From NCBI GenBank assembly GCA_007753675.1, contig CP036432.1:9054233-9118232 (forward strand): a DNA stretch of 64,000 nt, in the 5' to 3' direction. Under the pieces are notes generated by a model. It was not told the origin of the DNA. It made no database searches and saw only the letters and a program-made list of their open reading frames with translations. A program made the translations under genes and the position numbers. The stretch is from Stieleria magnilauensis. GTDB lineage: Bacteria > Planctomycetota > Planctomycetia > Pirellulales > Pirellulaceae. Positions within the stretch are counted from its first letter, which is position 1; each line of letters starts with the position of its first letter. Shown in pieces: positions 47,763-56,005 of this stretch.

Positions 47763-49907
47763 ATGTCCAAATCCATTAGCGGCCAACCGTCATCACCCTC
47801 ACAAACCGAAACTGCCGGCACCGATTCGGCGCACGGCCGGTCCATGATCTGGTTTGCCGCAACCATTCTGCTCGGCGCGTTCCTGGTCTTTCAAGTCCAA
47901 CCGATCATCAGCAAGTGTGTGCTGCCCTGGTTCGGCGGCACCCCGGCGGTCTGGACGACGTGCATGCTGTTCTTCCAACTCTTGCTGTTCGGCGGCTACC
48001 TTTATGCCCACGTGCTCCGCACGTTCTGCAATCCGTTCGCCCAGGCCGTGATCCACTTGCTGTTGCTCAGCGCCGCGGCGCTGGTGTTGCCGATCGAACC
48101 CTCCGACGCGTGGAAGCCGACCGGCAGCGAGACGCCGACGCTGTACCTGTTGTGGATGCTGGCCAGTCACGTCGGGCTACCGTATTTCGTCCTCTCCAGC
48201 ACCGGCCCACTCGTCCAAGCGTGGCTCAGCTTTCACGACAATAGCGAACGTGTCTACCGTTTGTACGCGCTGTCCAACGCGGGATCGCTGTTCGCGTTGC
48301 TCAGCTATCCATTCTTGTTTGAACCCGTGCTTTCGGTGTCGACACAATCCAGCATGTGGTCGCTGCTATTTTGCCTGTTCGCGCTCGTCCAAGGCTACGT
48401 CGCAATCAGTTTGTTCCGCATCACCGACGACTCCACCACTGCAACCCGATCAGGCCCCGCTGGCGATTCATCAGCACCGGCTATCGCTTCGACTTCGATT
48501 TCCGCCAACATCCAAGCGGCTTGGATCGCGTTGCCCGCGCTCGCCTCGGTGATGTTGTTGGTGGTCACCAATCACGTTTGCCAAGACATCGCCGTCGTGC
48601 CGTTTCTGTGGGTGCTTCCGCTCAGCCTGTATCTGGCCAGCTTCATCGTTTGCTTTGACTCGCCACAGTGGTACCGTCCCAAACCGATCGCCGCGGTCAC
48701 GCTCGCCGCGTTGGCGCTGATCCAAGGCAAGACGCTGTTGCCGGGCAGCATCCAGTTGATCGCCGAAGCCTGCTGCTACATGGTGATGCTGTTCGGGGCG
48801 TGTCTGCTGTGCCACGGCGAAGTCGCCCGGCTGAAACCGGGAACCGACAAACTGACCCAGTACTACGCGATGCTGTCGGCCGGAGGCGCACTCGGTGGTG
48901 TGATCGTTGCCATCCTCTGCCCGCTGCTGTTGAACAACCACGCCGAGTTGCCGTTCTTTGTCGCCCTCGTCACCGCGTTGACGTTCCTGTTGTTCTTCGC
49001 CTGCAAGACCTGGAACCGCACCGAATACGACTGGGCCGCCGCGGCGCGTTTGAAGTACGGCGCGATCGTGTTGATGATCGCGCCCATCTTGACCATGGCG
49101 TTTGTGTCCAACAATCGAACCATCGCATCGCAGCGTAATTTCTTCGGCGTGCTCAAAGTCCGTGAAAAACCGCTCGGCACCTGCCTGGTACACGGCAGCA
49201 CCTTACATGGGATGCAACGTTACGCACCGAACCAATCTCAACCGACCACTTACTACGGGCACGAGAGCGGCGTCGGCCACGTCATCAAAGCATTACAGCA
49301 ACAACATCCTTCGCTGCGGATTGGCATCGTCGGACTCGGATGCGGCGTGCTGACCACCTACGGTCGCCCCGCGGATCACTTCGATCTGATCGAAATCAAT
49401 CCGGCGGTCATCGACATCGCCGATCGATACTTCACCTTCATGAAAGACTGTCCGTCCCAGATGACACGGCACCTCGGAGACGGCCGCTTGGTGCTCGAGC
49501 GGATGCCCGACGCCAAGTTTGACCTGTTGGTTCTCGACGCGTTCAGCAGTGATGCGATTCCCGCCCACTTGCTGACGCGAGAGTCGATGGCGCTCTACAG
49601 AACCCGACTGGCCGAAGGCGGAGTGTTGACCGTGCACACGTCCAACAACCACTTGGAACTGTCACCGCTGGTGCACAACCTCAGCCGCGACGCCGGGTTG
49701 GAAAGCCGCATGCTCGAAGGCATCGGAGACGCCTCGATCGGGACGACCCACTCGACCTGGATGATCATCGCCGCGCCGGGACACGCAATCTTCCAAGCCC
49801 CCTCGCTGGCCGCCGCCACGACAGCGACCGCCGACGAACTGCGCGACGCGCCCCTGTGGACCGACCAGCATCACAATCTGGTCAGCGTGCTGCGACTCTG
49901 GCAATAA
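47763..49907 (+). CDS. Membrane protein fused to a spermidine-synthase-like domain
   Basis: 714 residues from ATG 47763 (MSKSISGQPSSPSQTE); ATG 47742 is also possible and the 47658 start is unlikely. About 12 hydrophobic segments (residues 30-455) begin AATILLGAFLVFQVQPIISKCVLPWFGGTPAVWTTC-like. They are followed from about residue 515 by a methyltransferase-fold domain with GIVGLGCGVLTTYGR (SAM/dcSAM loop), LIEINPAVIDIA and VLDAFSSDAIP with the catalytic-type aspartate. This combination is annotated as fused MFS/spermidine synthase in many bacteria; whether it makes polyamines is unproved. Confidence 0.82.
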   Translation: MSKSISGQPSSPSQTETAGTDSAHGRSMIWFAATILLGAFLVFQVQPIISKCVLPWFGGTPAVWTTCMLFFQLLLFGGYLYAHVLRTFCNPFAQAVIHLLLLSAAALVLPIEPSDAWKPTGSETPTLYLLWMLASHVGLPYFVLSSTGPLVQAWLSFHDNSERVYRLYALSNAGSLFALLSYPFLFEPVLSVSTQSSMWSLLFCLFALVQGYVAISLFRITDDSTTATRSGPAGDSSAPAIASTSISANIQAAWIALPALASVMLLVVTNHVCQDIAVVPFLWVLPLSLYLASFIVCFDSPQWYRPKPIAAVTLAALALIQGKTLLPGSIQLIAEACCYMVMLFGACLLCHGEVARLKPGTDKLTQYYAMLSAGGALGGVIVAILCPLLLNNHAELPFFVALVTALTFLLFFACKTWNRTEYDWAAAARLKYGAIVLMIAPILTMAFVSNNRTIASQRNFFGVLKVREKPLGTCLVHGSTLHGMQRYAPNQSQPTTYYGHESGVGHVIKALQQQHPSLRIGIVGLGCGVLTTYGRPADHFDLIEINPAVIDIADRYFTFMKDCPSQMTRHLGDGRLVLERMPDAKFDLLVLDAFSSDAIPAHLLTRESMALYRTRLAEGGVLTVHTSNNHLELSPLVHNLSRDAGLESRMLEGIGDASIGTTHSTWMIIAAPGHAIFQAPSLAAATTATADELRDAPLWTDQHHNLVSVLRLWQ

Positions 49908-49940
49908 CGGATCAGGTTACAGAAACAGCGTTCAGCCGCT

Positions 49941-50324
49941 TCAACCCGCGAAGTGATGGATCGCGTACTTGCCATCGATCTGCTTCTGAACGGCAAAGCG
50001 GAACGTCGACTTCTTGTGGCTCGCCGATTGACGATCACTCGGCTTGCTTCCGCCTCGCGACCAAACGTCGTACGCGGCCCGACTGACGTACGTGGAGTGT
50101 GGCCCTGCGTTGGCAAACTCTCTCTGACGCTGGTGGATTTCGCCGGCAAGCGACGTCAATTCGGCCCGCGTCAGGCAGATCACGGAGCTGATCTGCACGC
50201 TCCGTCGCTGAAAGACGATTTCGGCCTTCTTCTTGGCCAACTCGTTGCCAACGAAAACGTGGTCCTTCCAAAACTTCGATGTGAAATAGGTTTGTGCGTC
50301 GCTAGGATTGAATCGGTTGGTCAT
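49941..50324 (-). CDS. Hypothetical protein
   Basis: 127 residues, mixed charged, no signal peptide or membrane helix, no domain that I recognise. Notable segments are FTSKFWKDHVFVGNELAKKKAEIVF and a basic SASHKKSTFRFAVQKQIDGKYAIHHF ending. It is 13 bases downstream of the VOC-domain gene on the same strand, so they are probably transcribed together. It ends 33 bases from the convergent spermidine-synthase-like gene. Confidence 0.6.
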   Translation of the reverse strand: MTNRFNPSDAQTYFTSKFWKDHVFVGNELAKKKAEIVFQRRSVQISSVICLTRAELTSLAGEIHQRQREFANAGPHSTYVSRAAYDVWSRGGSKPSDRQSASHKKSTFRFAVQKQIDGKYAIHHFAG

Positions 50325-50337
50325 TGTTCCCTTGGCC

Positions 50338-50844
50338 TCATTCGGAATCGCCTTGGTAGGCGCCGGCGGAATAGGTCAGTTCATAGCTGTGAGAATAGAT
50401 TTCGATCAAATTCCCAAACGGGTCTTCACAGTAAACCATCCGGTAAGGCTTTTCACCGGGATAGTACTCGCGGACGGGCATCCGTTGCTTGCCTCCGTTT
50501 TCAACGATCTTCTTCGCCAGTCCCTCCACGTCAGGGTCTTGGACGCAAAAGTGAAACACACCGGTCTTCCAGTACTCAAAGTTGTTTTCGGGCTGTTGGG
50601 CATTCTCAAACTCGAACAACTCGATGCCAACCCGGTCGCCGGTGGCCAGGTGGGCGATTCGAAACCGTCCCCACCCCTGCCCGAATACATCGTCACACAT
50701 CACGCCGATCGCGGAATCATCGGAGACGATTTCGGTGGGAGGCATGATCACATACCAGCCCAACGTTTTCGTATAGAAGTCGACGGCTTGATCCAAGTCC
50801 GTGACCGAAATGCCGATGTGGGAAAAGGTGCGGGGATAGGTCAT
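50338..50844 (-). CDS. VOC (glyoxalase/bleomycin-resistance) superfamily protein
   Basis: 168 residues. Two beta-alpha-beta-beta-beta repeats are visible: TFSHIGISVTDLDQAVDFYTKTLGWYVI at the start and GVFHFCVQDPDVEGLAKKIVENGG in the second half. Metal ligands are expected at the His of FSHIG, the Glu of GIELFEF, the His of VFHFC and the Glu of GNLIEIYS. Superfamily members include glyoxalase I and extradiol dioxygenases; substrate unknown. It leads a two-gene unit with the hypothetical gene downstream. Confidence 0.85.
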   Translation of the reverse strand: MTYPRTFSHIGISVTDLDQAVDFYTKTLGWYVIMPPTEIVSDDSAIGVMCDDVFGQGWGRFRIAHLATGDRVGIELFEFENAQQPENNFEYWKTGVFHFCVQDPDVEGLAKKIVENGGKQRMPVREYYPGEKPYRMVYCEDPFGNLIEIYSHSYELTYSAGAYQGDSE

Positions 50845-51006
50845 GCTGGCTCTCTCCAGTAAGTTTTCGTGAAGGATATCCAGTCGACTCGCTCGCCAAG
50901 TCGAATGATCTCTCGGGCGTTCTCAAGTATCAGTACTTGAACGGTCACTATGGTGGCAGAATGGTTTGGAATCTGACAGGCGACCTCCGTATGGGGGGAA
51001 AATATG

Positions 51007-51408
51007 TCAGGCCATCGGATCGTACAGCGATGCGTTGACGGCGGCGAGGATGATGCCCAGTAGCAGGAAGCAGAAGTTGCGCCCTGTTGCTGCTCGTTCT
51101 GGATTGCGATTGTGATAGAAATACCAGAAAACGAGAGACGTGGCAGCAGTCGGTAGAGCAGCGAGAAGCAGTGGAAGCGTGAAGCGTAACACCGTCGAAC
51201 CGGGACCGAATAGCGGCAGCGAGCAATAGCCGTGACAGGAGAACCGCCAACCCGTGTTGCCGACCGAGGAAAACACTCCCCACAAGCAAAGTGCGGAAAA
51301 CAGGTGAACCATGCAAACCATCCATCGCCAGTCGGGGTGTACCGTGCTGCGATGCCGATCTACAGACGATGTTGACGCTGGGGACTGGTACGGATTCGTA
51401 GTTTCCAT
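51007..51408 (-). CDS. Small membrane protein with NPYQSP motif
   Basis: 133 residues from ATG 51408 ([15 protein letters not shown]). The N-terminal NPYQSP motif marks a large group of planctomycete membrane proteins of unknown function. Three hydrophobic segments follow ([40 protein letters not shown] and [18 protein letters not shown]). It lies left of the first attC site, so whether it belongs to the cassette array or to the backbone is unclear. Confidence 0.65.
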   Translation of the reverse strand: METTNPYQSPASTSSVDRHRSTVHPDWRWMVCMVHLFSALCLWGVFSSVGNTGWRFSCHGYCSLPLFGPGSTVLRFTLPLLLAALPTAATSLVFWYFYHNRNPERAATGRNFCFLLLGIILAAVNASLYDPMA

Positions 51409-51551
51409 TCTTGATTTCAGTCCGATGATCAATTGCGATTCAGCGGCGCATAGGGTGGAACGGGGATCGATCGGGCGTTGGACGTTGTCGGTCTCGGGAG
51501 GACCGGTCAACAGACTTGATTATGCCGGATGCCGGCAGATAGATCCAATGA

Positions 51552-51604
51552 CTTCTCCCCCACAAATCGACAAGCAAGCTTGTTAACGATTTGTGGGGGA
51601 GAAG
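51552..51604. repeat. Perfect 18-base inverted repeat
   Basis: CTTCTCCCCCACAAATCG and its exact complement are separated by 17 bases that contain a second nested stem, ACAAGC-AA-GCTTGT. It lies upstream of the NPYQSP gene with no gene ending next to it, so it is more likely a dispersed palindrome than a terminator. Confidence 0.8.
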
Positions 51605-51658
51605 GGTGCCATATCTGTCAGAACCTAAATCGGCATCCCCCGGGCATCCCCCAGACGC

Positions 51659-52070
51659 CACGCTTGCTGCGATCGCTTCCGCCTTCTCCAAACCGTCCGC
51701 TTCTGAAGTCTCTTGCACGCAGTCCATCGGCGTCGTGCTGCCAACGGCGTCTTGATCTCACTGGCGAACTTCAAACATCCAAAGCCGCTCGACTCCCCAG
51801 GATCGGCGCGTCGTATGTTCGGTCGGATTCGTCGTTCAATAAAAGAGAAACACCGCGGACCACTCGACGCAAGTGACGGGGGAGTCATGCGATTGCGAAT
51901 CACACGATGGGCCACGAGAGATCAAGACGACTGCCGCACCAAAACGCTGACGACCTGCGGCCAGAGGATTCAAGAAGCTGGCGTCAGCCTGACGTGCTGG
52001 ACGTACGCGTTTGTCCAATCCTTCGACACCGCACGTCAACCGTCAAAGCGGAAAGCAATTCGATGAAGTT
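51659..52070 (-). repeat. Array repeat A, copy 1 (abuts an attC)
   Basis: About 410 bases, starting CACGCTTGCTGCGATCGC, shared with 53829-54238 and 55561-55920. Very conserved inner parts include CAAGTGACGGGGGAGTCATG and CCAGAGGATTCAAGAAGCTG. Each copy stops exactly where an attC or attC-like site begins, that is, each is the leader of the cassette that follows on the minus strand. No open frame is conserved without breaks. Confidence 0.8.
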
Positions 52071-52161
52071 CAACGTCGGCGATCATCGGCGGCGGCGAGT
52101 GATTTGGAAACTAGAACCCAGGCCAAGCCGCCCCCGCCGCTCCGTATGAATCGCTTGGTTC
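52071..52161 (-). other. Integron attC site 1 (leftmost)
   Basis: 91 bases from CAAC to GTTC. The left arm GCGAT-CAT-CGG pairs with GCGATTCATACGG (read from the complement), with an extra unpaired base on the right arm as in the other sites. A 3-4-base spacer separates the arm from the CAAC/GTTC core. Orientation minus, the same as the rest. Confidence 0.65.
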
Positions 52162-52223
52162 CCCGCCCGTCTGGGCTTTCGCCCACATCCTATCGCAATC
52201 TAGGATACAAACGGGAGGCAAAG

Positions 52224-52561
52224 ATGGCAAAACATCCGAACAAAGAGATTCGAGCGGCGCTATCGTTGGCCGAGGTCGCTGGGTGGACCGTTAAGAAAAG
52301 TGGGCCCAGAGCGCATGCTTGGGTCCAATTCGATGTGGGCATGGGCACAAGTCATGTTGGATGGCGATATATTCAACTCCAAGGAATCCGCAGAACCACG
52401 CAAAACAAATTGAACGGAAGGTAGCGTCCTGCCCTGGCGGGGACGATCAAAGTGAGGATTCAAATGACGGAATACAGATTTCGAGTGGTGATAAGTCACC
52501 AAGTGATGACGGACCAAGAGATTCTGGACCTCGCGGACAATCTGGCGGCGGCGGGATGTGA
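52224..52561 (+). pseudogene. Frameshifted small gene of a two-gene module
   Basis: A frame opens at ATG 52224 after an AGGAGG-like GGGAGG site (MAKHPNKEIRAALSLAEVAGWTVKKSG, RAHAW). After RAHAW it loses the pattern, while the +1 frame carries on with GPIRCGHGHKSCWMAIYSTPRNPQNHAKQIERKVASC. Adding one G to the GGG at 52321-52323 joins the two into HAWG-PIRC..., a layout I know from small proteins of the HicA-like sort with a HAWGR motif and a STPRNPxNHA ending. It is therefore a one-base-deleted gene, or a sequencing error. It lies on the strand opposite to the cassette genes. Confidence 0.65.
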
Positions 52562-52721
52562 TGATGGTCACGTCGGCGGACACGACGAAGGCATTGAAAT
52601 CGTGTTCGATCGCGTCGCGGAGACGCGTGACGAGGCGATGCGTTCAGCAGTAGCGCAGATCGAACAATGCGGTCTCGTTGTGAAACGGTTGGAACTGGAT
52701 CGCGCGGCAATTGCAGTCTGA
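52464..52721 (+). CDS. Small partner protein of the frameshifted gene
   Basis: 85 residues from ATG 52464, preceded by GTGAGGA. The sequence MTEYRFRVVISHQVMTDQEILDLADNLAAAGCDDGHVGGHDEGIEIVFDRVA, then DEAMRSAVAQIEQCGL, is acidic and compact, and is the usual second gene after the HAWG-type protein. The pair looks like a toxin-antitoxin-type module, but no biochemical role is known to me. Intact, while the first gene is broken. Confidence 0.65.
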   Translation: MTEYRFRVVISHQVMTDQEILDLADNLAAAGCDDGHVGGHDEGIEIVFDRVAETRDEAMRSAVAQIEQCGLVVKRLELDRAAIAV

Positions 52722-52752
52722 CACATTTCAGCCGCATACCGAATTGCGGTCA

Positions 52753-52834
52753 ATCCGCGTATGCGGAGCAACGTGGATCGATCGTGCGCCAGAACTTTGT
52801 CGGCCTTCACGTCGGCCGGTCACTGGACACGATT
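52753..52834. repeat. 82-base repeat, copy 1
   Basis: About 80 bases with the shared core AGAACTTTGTCGGCCTTCAC and GTCACTGGACACGATT; the second copy is at 55479-55559. Both lie inside gene-poor stretches of the array and encode nothing recognisable. Confidence 0.75.
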
Positions 52835-53828
52835 AGAACGGATCCTGACTGTGGGTGCCAGCGTTTTAGTCCCAGGCGAACTCGAGTTGGATGCGGGAAA
52901 AGGGGCCGGCGCCGCCGCCAGTACCGTTGCGTTTTCTGATTCACCTCTCAGAGCAATCAAATCGACATCCCGACGGACGTCGATTGCATTACTGAGCGAC
53001 TCTTGGGCAAGCACCGCTCTGCGGTGCACACCGCAGAGCGGTGCCACAACAAAGCCCGGAGTCGCGAAGCGCACTCCGGGTGGGGGCGCAGAGGACAGGG
53101 GAACCCCAGCGGGGTTCAACAAACGGCGCGGCACAATCCGAGGTGCGCAAACCGCGGCGTGAATCGGGCGAACCGTGTTGCTCTGTTCAACCCCGTTGGG
53201 GTTGGCGGCCGGTTGGCGACCGGAACTTGGGGTGCGCGGGCGCGACCCCAAGCTTTGATGTGGCACGCCGCTGGCGTGCGGGCCGCAGGAGCGGTTGCCG
53301 CTCGCGAGTCGTCCCCACAACGCGGTACGGCGAGTCATTCGTCAGTAATACAATCGACATCCCGAAGGGATCACAGCGAGTAGCCGGCGGTCAGCGCAGC
53401 GACACCTCCGGACGACGCCCCCAAACCTCCCCACGACCCCGGACGGGGTCGCAGCGCGTTTCAGCACCCCCATCGCATGGGTCAATGCCCGATCGAACGG
53501 ACCGCCGCCCCAGGATCAGAAAGCCCAGCGGGCTGACAGAGTGCTTGCCGGGCCGGTCAGGGGCCGGACTGCGATGCACCTTTAACGCAGGCCTGGAAGG
53601 CCGACACAGTGCCCAGCGGGTCGAAACCGCCGCATGGACGGTGTCGCCCTTCCAAGGCTGTTGCGGCAGTGAGGACCTTCAACCGGCCGCTCATCGGCCT
53701 GTCGACTTGGTGAGCCGACGGCGCTAGCCGCGGGCGTACCGGTGACGACGTAGCCGTTGGAGGCCCTGGCTAGCGCCATCGGATCATGATTATTTCGGTA
53801 ACAGTGCCATCAACTGGCCATTCCGTTC
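52835..53828. repeat. Gene-poor stretch of short palindromic repeats
   Basis: Nearly 1 kb without a convincing gene. It contains several REP-like pieces (AACCCCAGCGGGGTTCAAC near 53101, TTCAACCCCGTTGGGGTTG near 53188, AGCCCAGCGGGCT near 53522, GCCTGGAAGGCC near 53591). The 228-codon open frame at 53041-53727 is built of these repeats and rejected as a gene. Confidence 0.6.
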
Positions 53829-54238
53829 CACGCTTGCTGCGATCGCTTCCCCTTCTCCAAACCGTCCGCTTCCGAACTCTCTTGCACGCAGTTCATCCGC
53901 GTCGTGCTGGCAACCGCGTCTTGATCTCATGGGTGCACTTCCGATATCCAAAGCCGCCCGACTCCCCAGGATCGCCGCGTCGTGTGTTCGGTCGGATTCG
54001 TCTTTCAATAAAAGAAAAACACCACGGACCACACGATGCAAGTGACGGGGGAGTCATGCGCCCGCAGATCACACGATAGGCCACAAGAGATCAAGACGGC
54101 GACCGTATCAAAGCGCCGACGACCTGCGGCCAGAGGATTCAAGAAGCTGGCGTCAACCTAAGGCCCGGAATCCCAAGCAACGCCGCCCCACCTTGAACGC
54201 AGAGCAACCATCGAAACGGCAAGCAATTCGGTTAAGTT
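53829..54238 (-). repeat. Array repeat A, copy 2 (abuts a degenerate attC)
   Basis: Matches copies 1 and 3 over about 400 bases, beginning with CACGCTTGCTGCGATCGC and ending at the CAAC of the attC-like site at 54239. A piece of coding-like frame (MHRVVRGVFLLLK...) is shared with copy 3 but is not intact in all copies. Confidence 0.8.
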
Positions 54239-54322
54239 CAACGGCAGGGTTGATCGGGGCCGAGCGAAAGATCAACCATCTCAAGAAGACGCTTTCGAGG
54301 CGTCAGCGCCAACCCAATATTC
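54239..54322 (-). other. Degenerate attC-like site
   Basis: 84 bases, the standard length in this array, from CAAC to ATTC. Arms CAAC-GGCA-GGGTT and AACCC-AAT-ATTC still pair over GGGTT, with the extra base on the right side. The sequence just beyond, GCCGCAC, resembles the GCCGCAT after the attC at 62578-62661. The core GTTC is changed to ATTC, so it is probably inactive. Confidence 0.45.
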
Positions 54323-54496
54323 GCCGCACTTTGCAGCAGATTACCGCCGACCACAGCAATCGATGCTGTCCAAGACATACCATTCCCATCAACCACCCGC
54401 AAATCGAATCGCCGTAGGACCAAACCACAGAGAACACTGAGTACCGAGACGCACATTGATCGCATCGACCGGGTTCCGTGTTGTTTGGCTACGGGG

Positions 54497-54751
54497 TCAG
54501 AAAAGCGAATTTGGCGAGATATGTCGCGAGCGTTCAGCCACAAGCTCCGCGATCTCGCGTTCCATTCGGCGTAGAAGGAACCAACGTTTCACGATCCCCG
54601 AAGCGGTCCATTCATCGGCGTAATTCTGTTCGATAATAGGCCGCACTTCGGCCTCAATGCCGTGGATTGCGCGCTCGTAGCCGCCAGCAACAAAGTCGTT
54701 GGTATCGGCATCTGGTTTTGCGGATCGAGTCAGCGTTCGTGCCATTTGCAT
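54497..54751 (-). CDS. Small hypothetical cassette protein
   Basis: 84 residues, MQMARTLTRSAKPDADTNDF..., helical and charged, with a basic-aromatic KRWFLLRRMEREIAELVAERS segment. It lies 68 bases downstream of the hydrolase gene on the same strand, in the same cassette interval (54323-55920). No domain recognised. Confidence 0.55.
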   Translation of the reverse strand: MQMARTLTRSAKPDADTNDFVAGGYERAIHGIEAEVRPIIEQNYADEWTASGIVKRWFLLRRMEREIAELVAERSRHISPNSLF

Positions 54752-54819
54752 GCGTGGTGTGCGGGCCGTTTGTGCAGCGTATAGGTCGGCACAAGTCTTC
54801 AGTCGGCGAAGGTGAATTG

Positions 54820-55446
54820 TTACCCAACGACGCGCCGAAAATCGTGGCCATCGGACAATGCATCAATGATAGCACGGGCTATCTTACCGCCCCCACTTGC
54901 CGAAGGCTCGATCGGCGAAACCGATGAGTAGTCTGATGATTCGATGCAAATCGTTCGCAAGTCAATCAAGGTAGTACCGAATTCGAAAGCTGTACGTGTG
55001 ATTGTATCGTTAAACACACAGAGACCAGTCGCTTCCGCTGAATCAAGTCCGGGCACAGAGTCGTACACAGTGCACGTCACCAGCGGAAGCCGCAGCTCGC
55101 GCAAGTCGCGGATCAGCTGACGGTACTCGGCCGTGAATTCAGCTAGCAACTCCGCGATACGTTGCAATGATGTGCGTACGTCAGTCGTTTCTTGAGCGAA
55201 GATATTGCCCGCCATCCAGAGCGCATCATTTCCGCCCGCGCTCAGAACCAAGTGAGTGGCATCATCCGGAACCCGTTCGAGTTGTCGAAACACCGACGAA
55301 ACGGTGGCTCCATCCAACGCAATCATCGTTGCACGATCACCAGCAGGGAGTATCCGGCGAAAATGTTCGATGACGGAGGGACCATCTGGCACGTACAGCG
55401 CGTTGTCAAAAATGGAATCGCCCAGAAGTACGATATGTCGTTTCAA
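54820..55446 (-). CDS. SGNH/GDSL-type hydrolase
   Basis: 208 residues. The nucleophile block is HIVLLGDSIFDN; block III is LVLSAGGNDAL; the last block, expected DxxH, reads SPIEPSASGGGKIARAI, so the usual catalytic His/Asp pair is replaced or displaced. Family knowledge: SGNH hydrolases are esterases or lipases; a variant ending in SPIEPS occurs in cassette-type and planctomycete proteins. No signal peptide. It sits as the leading gene of a minus-strand cassette interval. Confidence 0.75.
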   Translation of the reverse strand: MKRHIVLLGDSIFDNALYVPDGPSVIEHFRRILPAGDRATMIALDGATVSSVFRQLERVPDDATHLVLSAGGNDALWMAGNIFAQETTDVRTSLQRIAELLAEFTAEYRQLIRDLRELRLPLVTCTVYDSVPGLDSAEATGLCVFNDTITRTAFEFGTTLIDLRTICIESSDYSSVSPIEPSASGGGKIARAIIDALSDGHDFRRVVG

Positions 55447-55478
55447 TTAAGCCTCATTCGGGTAACGAATTCCGATCG

Positions 55479-55559
55479 ATCCGCGCATGCGGAGCAACGG
55501 GGATCGATCGGCGCCAGAACTTTGTCGGCCTTCACGTCGGCCGGTCACTGGACACGATT
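55479..55559. repeat. 82-base repeat, copy 2
   Basis: The second copy of the repeat at 52753-52834. It lies just upstream of the GDSL-type gene and may hold that gene's promoter, but no -10/-35 pair is clear. Confidence 0.7.
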
Positions 55560-55560
55560 T

Positions 55561-55920
55561 CCCTTGCACGCAGTTCATCCGCGTCGCGCTGGCAACCGCG
55601 TCTTGATCTCATGGGTGCACTTCCAATACCCAAAGCCGCTCGACTCCAAAGGATCGGCGCGGCGTGTGTTCGCTCGGATTCTTCTTTCAATAAAAGGAAA
55701 ACACCGCGGACCACACGACGCAAGTGACGGGGGAGTCATGCGCCCGCGGATCACTCGATGGACCACAAGAGACCAAGACGACGGCTGCACCAAAACGCTG
55801 ACGACCTGCGGCCAGAGGATTCAAGAAGCTGGCGTCAGCCTAAGGCCCCAGAGTCCATCTAACCCCGACCTACCGTGAACGCACATCAACCGTCGAAACG
55901 GCAAGCAATTCGAGCAAGTT
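55561..55920 (-). repeat. Array repeat A, copy 3 (abuts attC)
   Basis: 360 bases matching copies 1 and 2 from TTGCACGCAGTTCATCC to the CAAC at 55921. It lacks the first 70 bases present in the other copies, replaced by the 82-base repeat. Confidence 0.8.
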
Positions 55921-56005
55921 CAACGTCGGTGGTCACCGCGTCGGCGCGATCAACCTGAACTCAAATACAAACTCGACTCGCCGACTGCGGCCCACCACTT
56001 GGTTC
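55921..56005 (-). other. Integron attC site
   Basis: 85 bases, CAAC...GTTC. Left arm GTGGTCACCGC; right arm GCGGCCCACCAC, where two changes spoil the GGTGCACC seen in the closely related sites at 62007 and 63456. The inner stem GCGTCGGCGCGATC / CTCGCCGACTGC is kept. Confidence 0.72.

Noticed and set aside
52753-52834. 82-base repeat as an additional attC
   Set aside because: It begins near a CAACGTGGATCGATCG stretch resembling an attC arm, but no complementary right arm or GTTC core follows at 80-90 bases.
53041-53727. 228-codon plus-strand frame
   Set aside because: It is composed of REP-like palindromes (GCGGGGTTCAAC, CGGGTGGG and similar) and has no family or ribosome binding site.
54238-54543. 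101-codon minus-strand frame ending in the degenerate attC
   Set aside because: Position fits a cassette gene, but its middle (LSVLCGLVLRR) comes from the CTCAGTGTTCTCTGTGG-type sequence common in intergenic DNA, and no domain or good start is visible.
51659-55920. Repeat A copies as a decayed protein gene (MHRVVRGVFLLLK-type frames)
   Set aside because: Frames are interrupted differently in the copies and end at attC boundaries; a non-coding leader explains them better.
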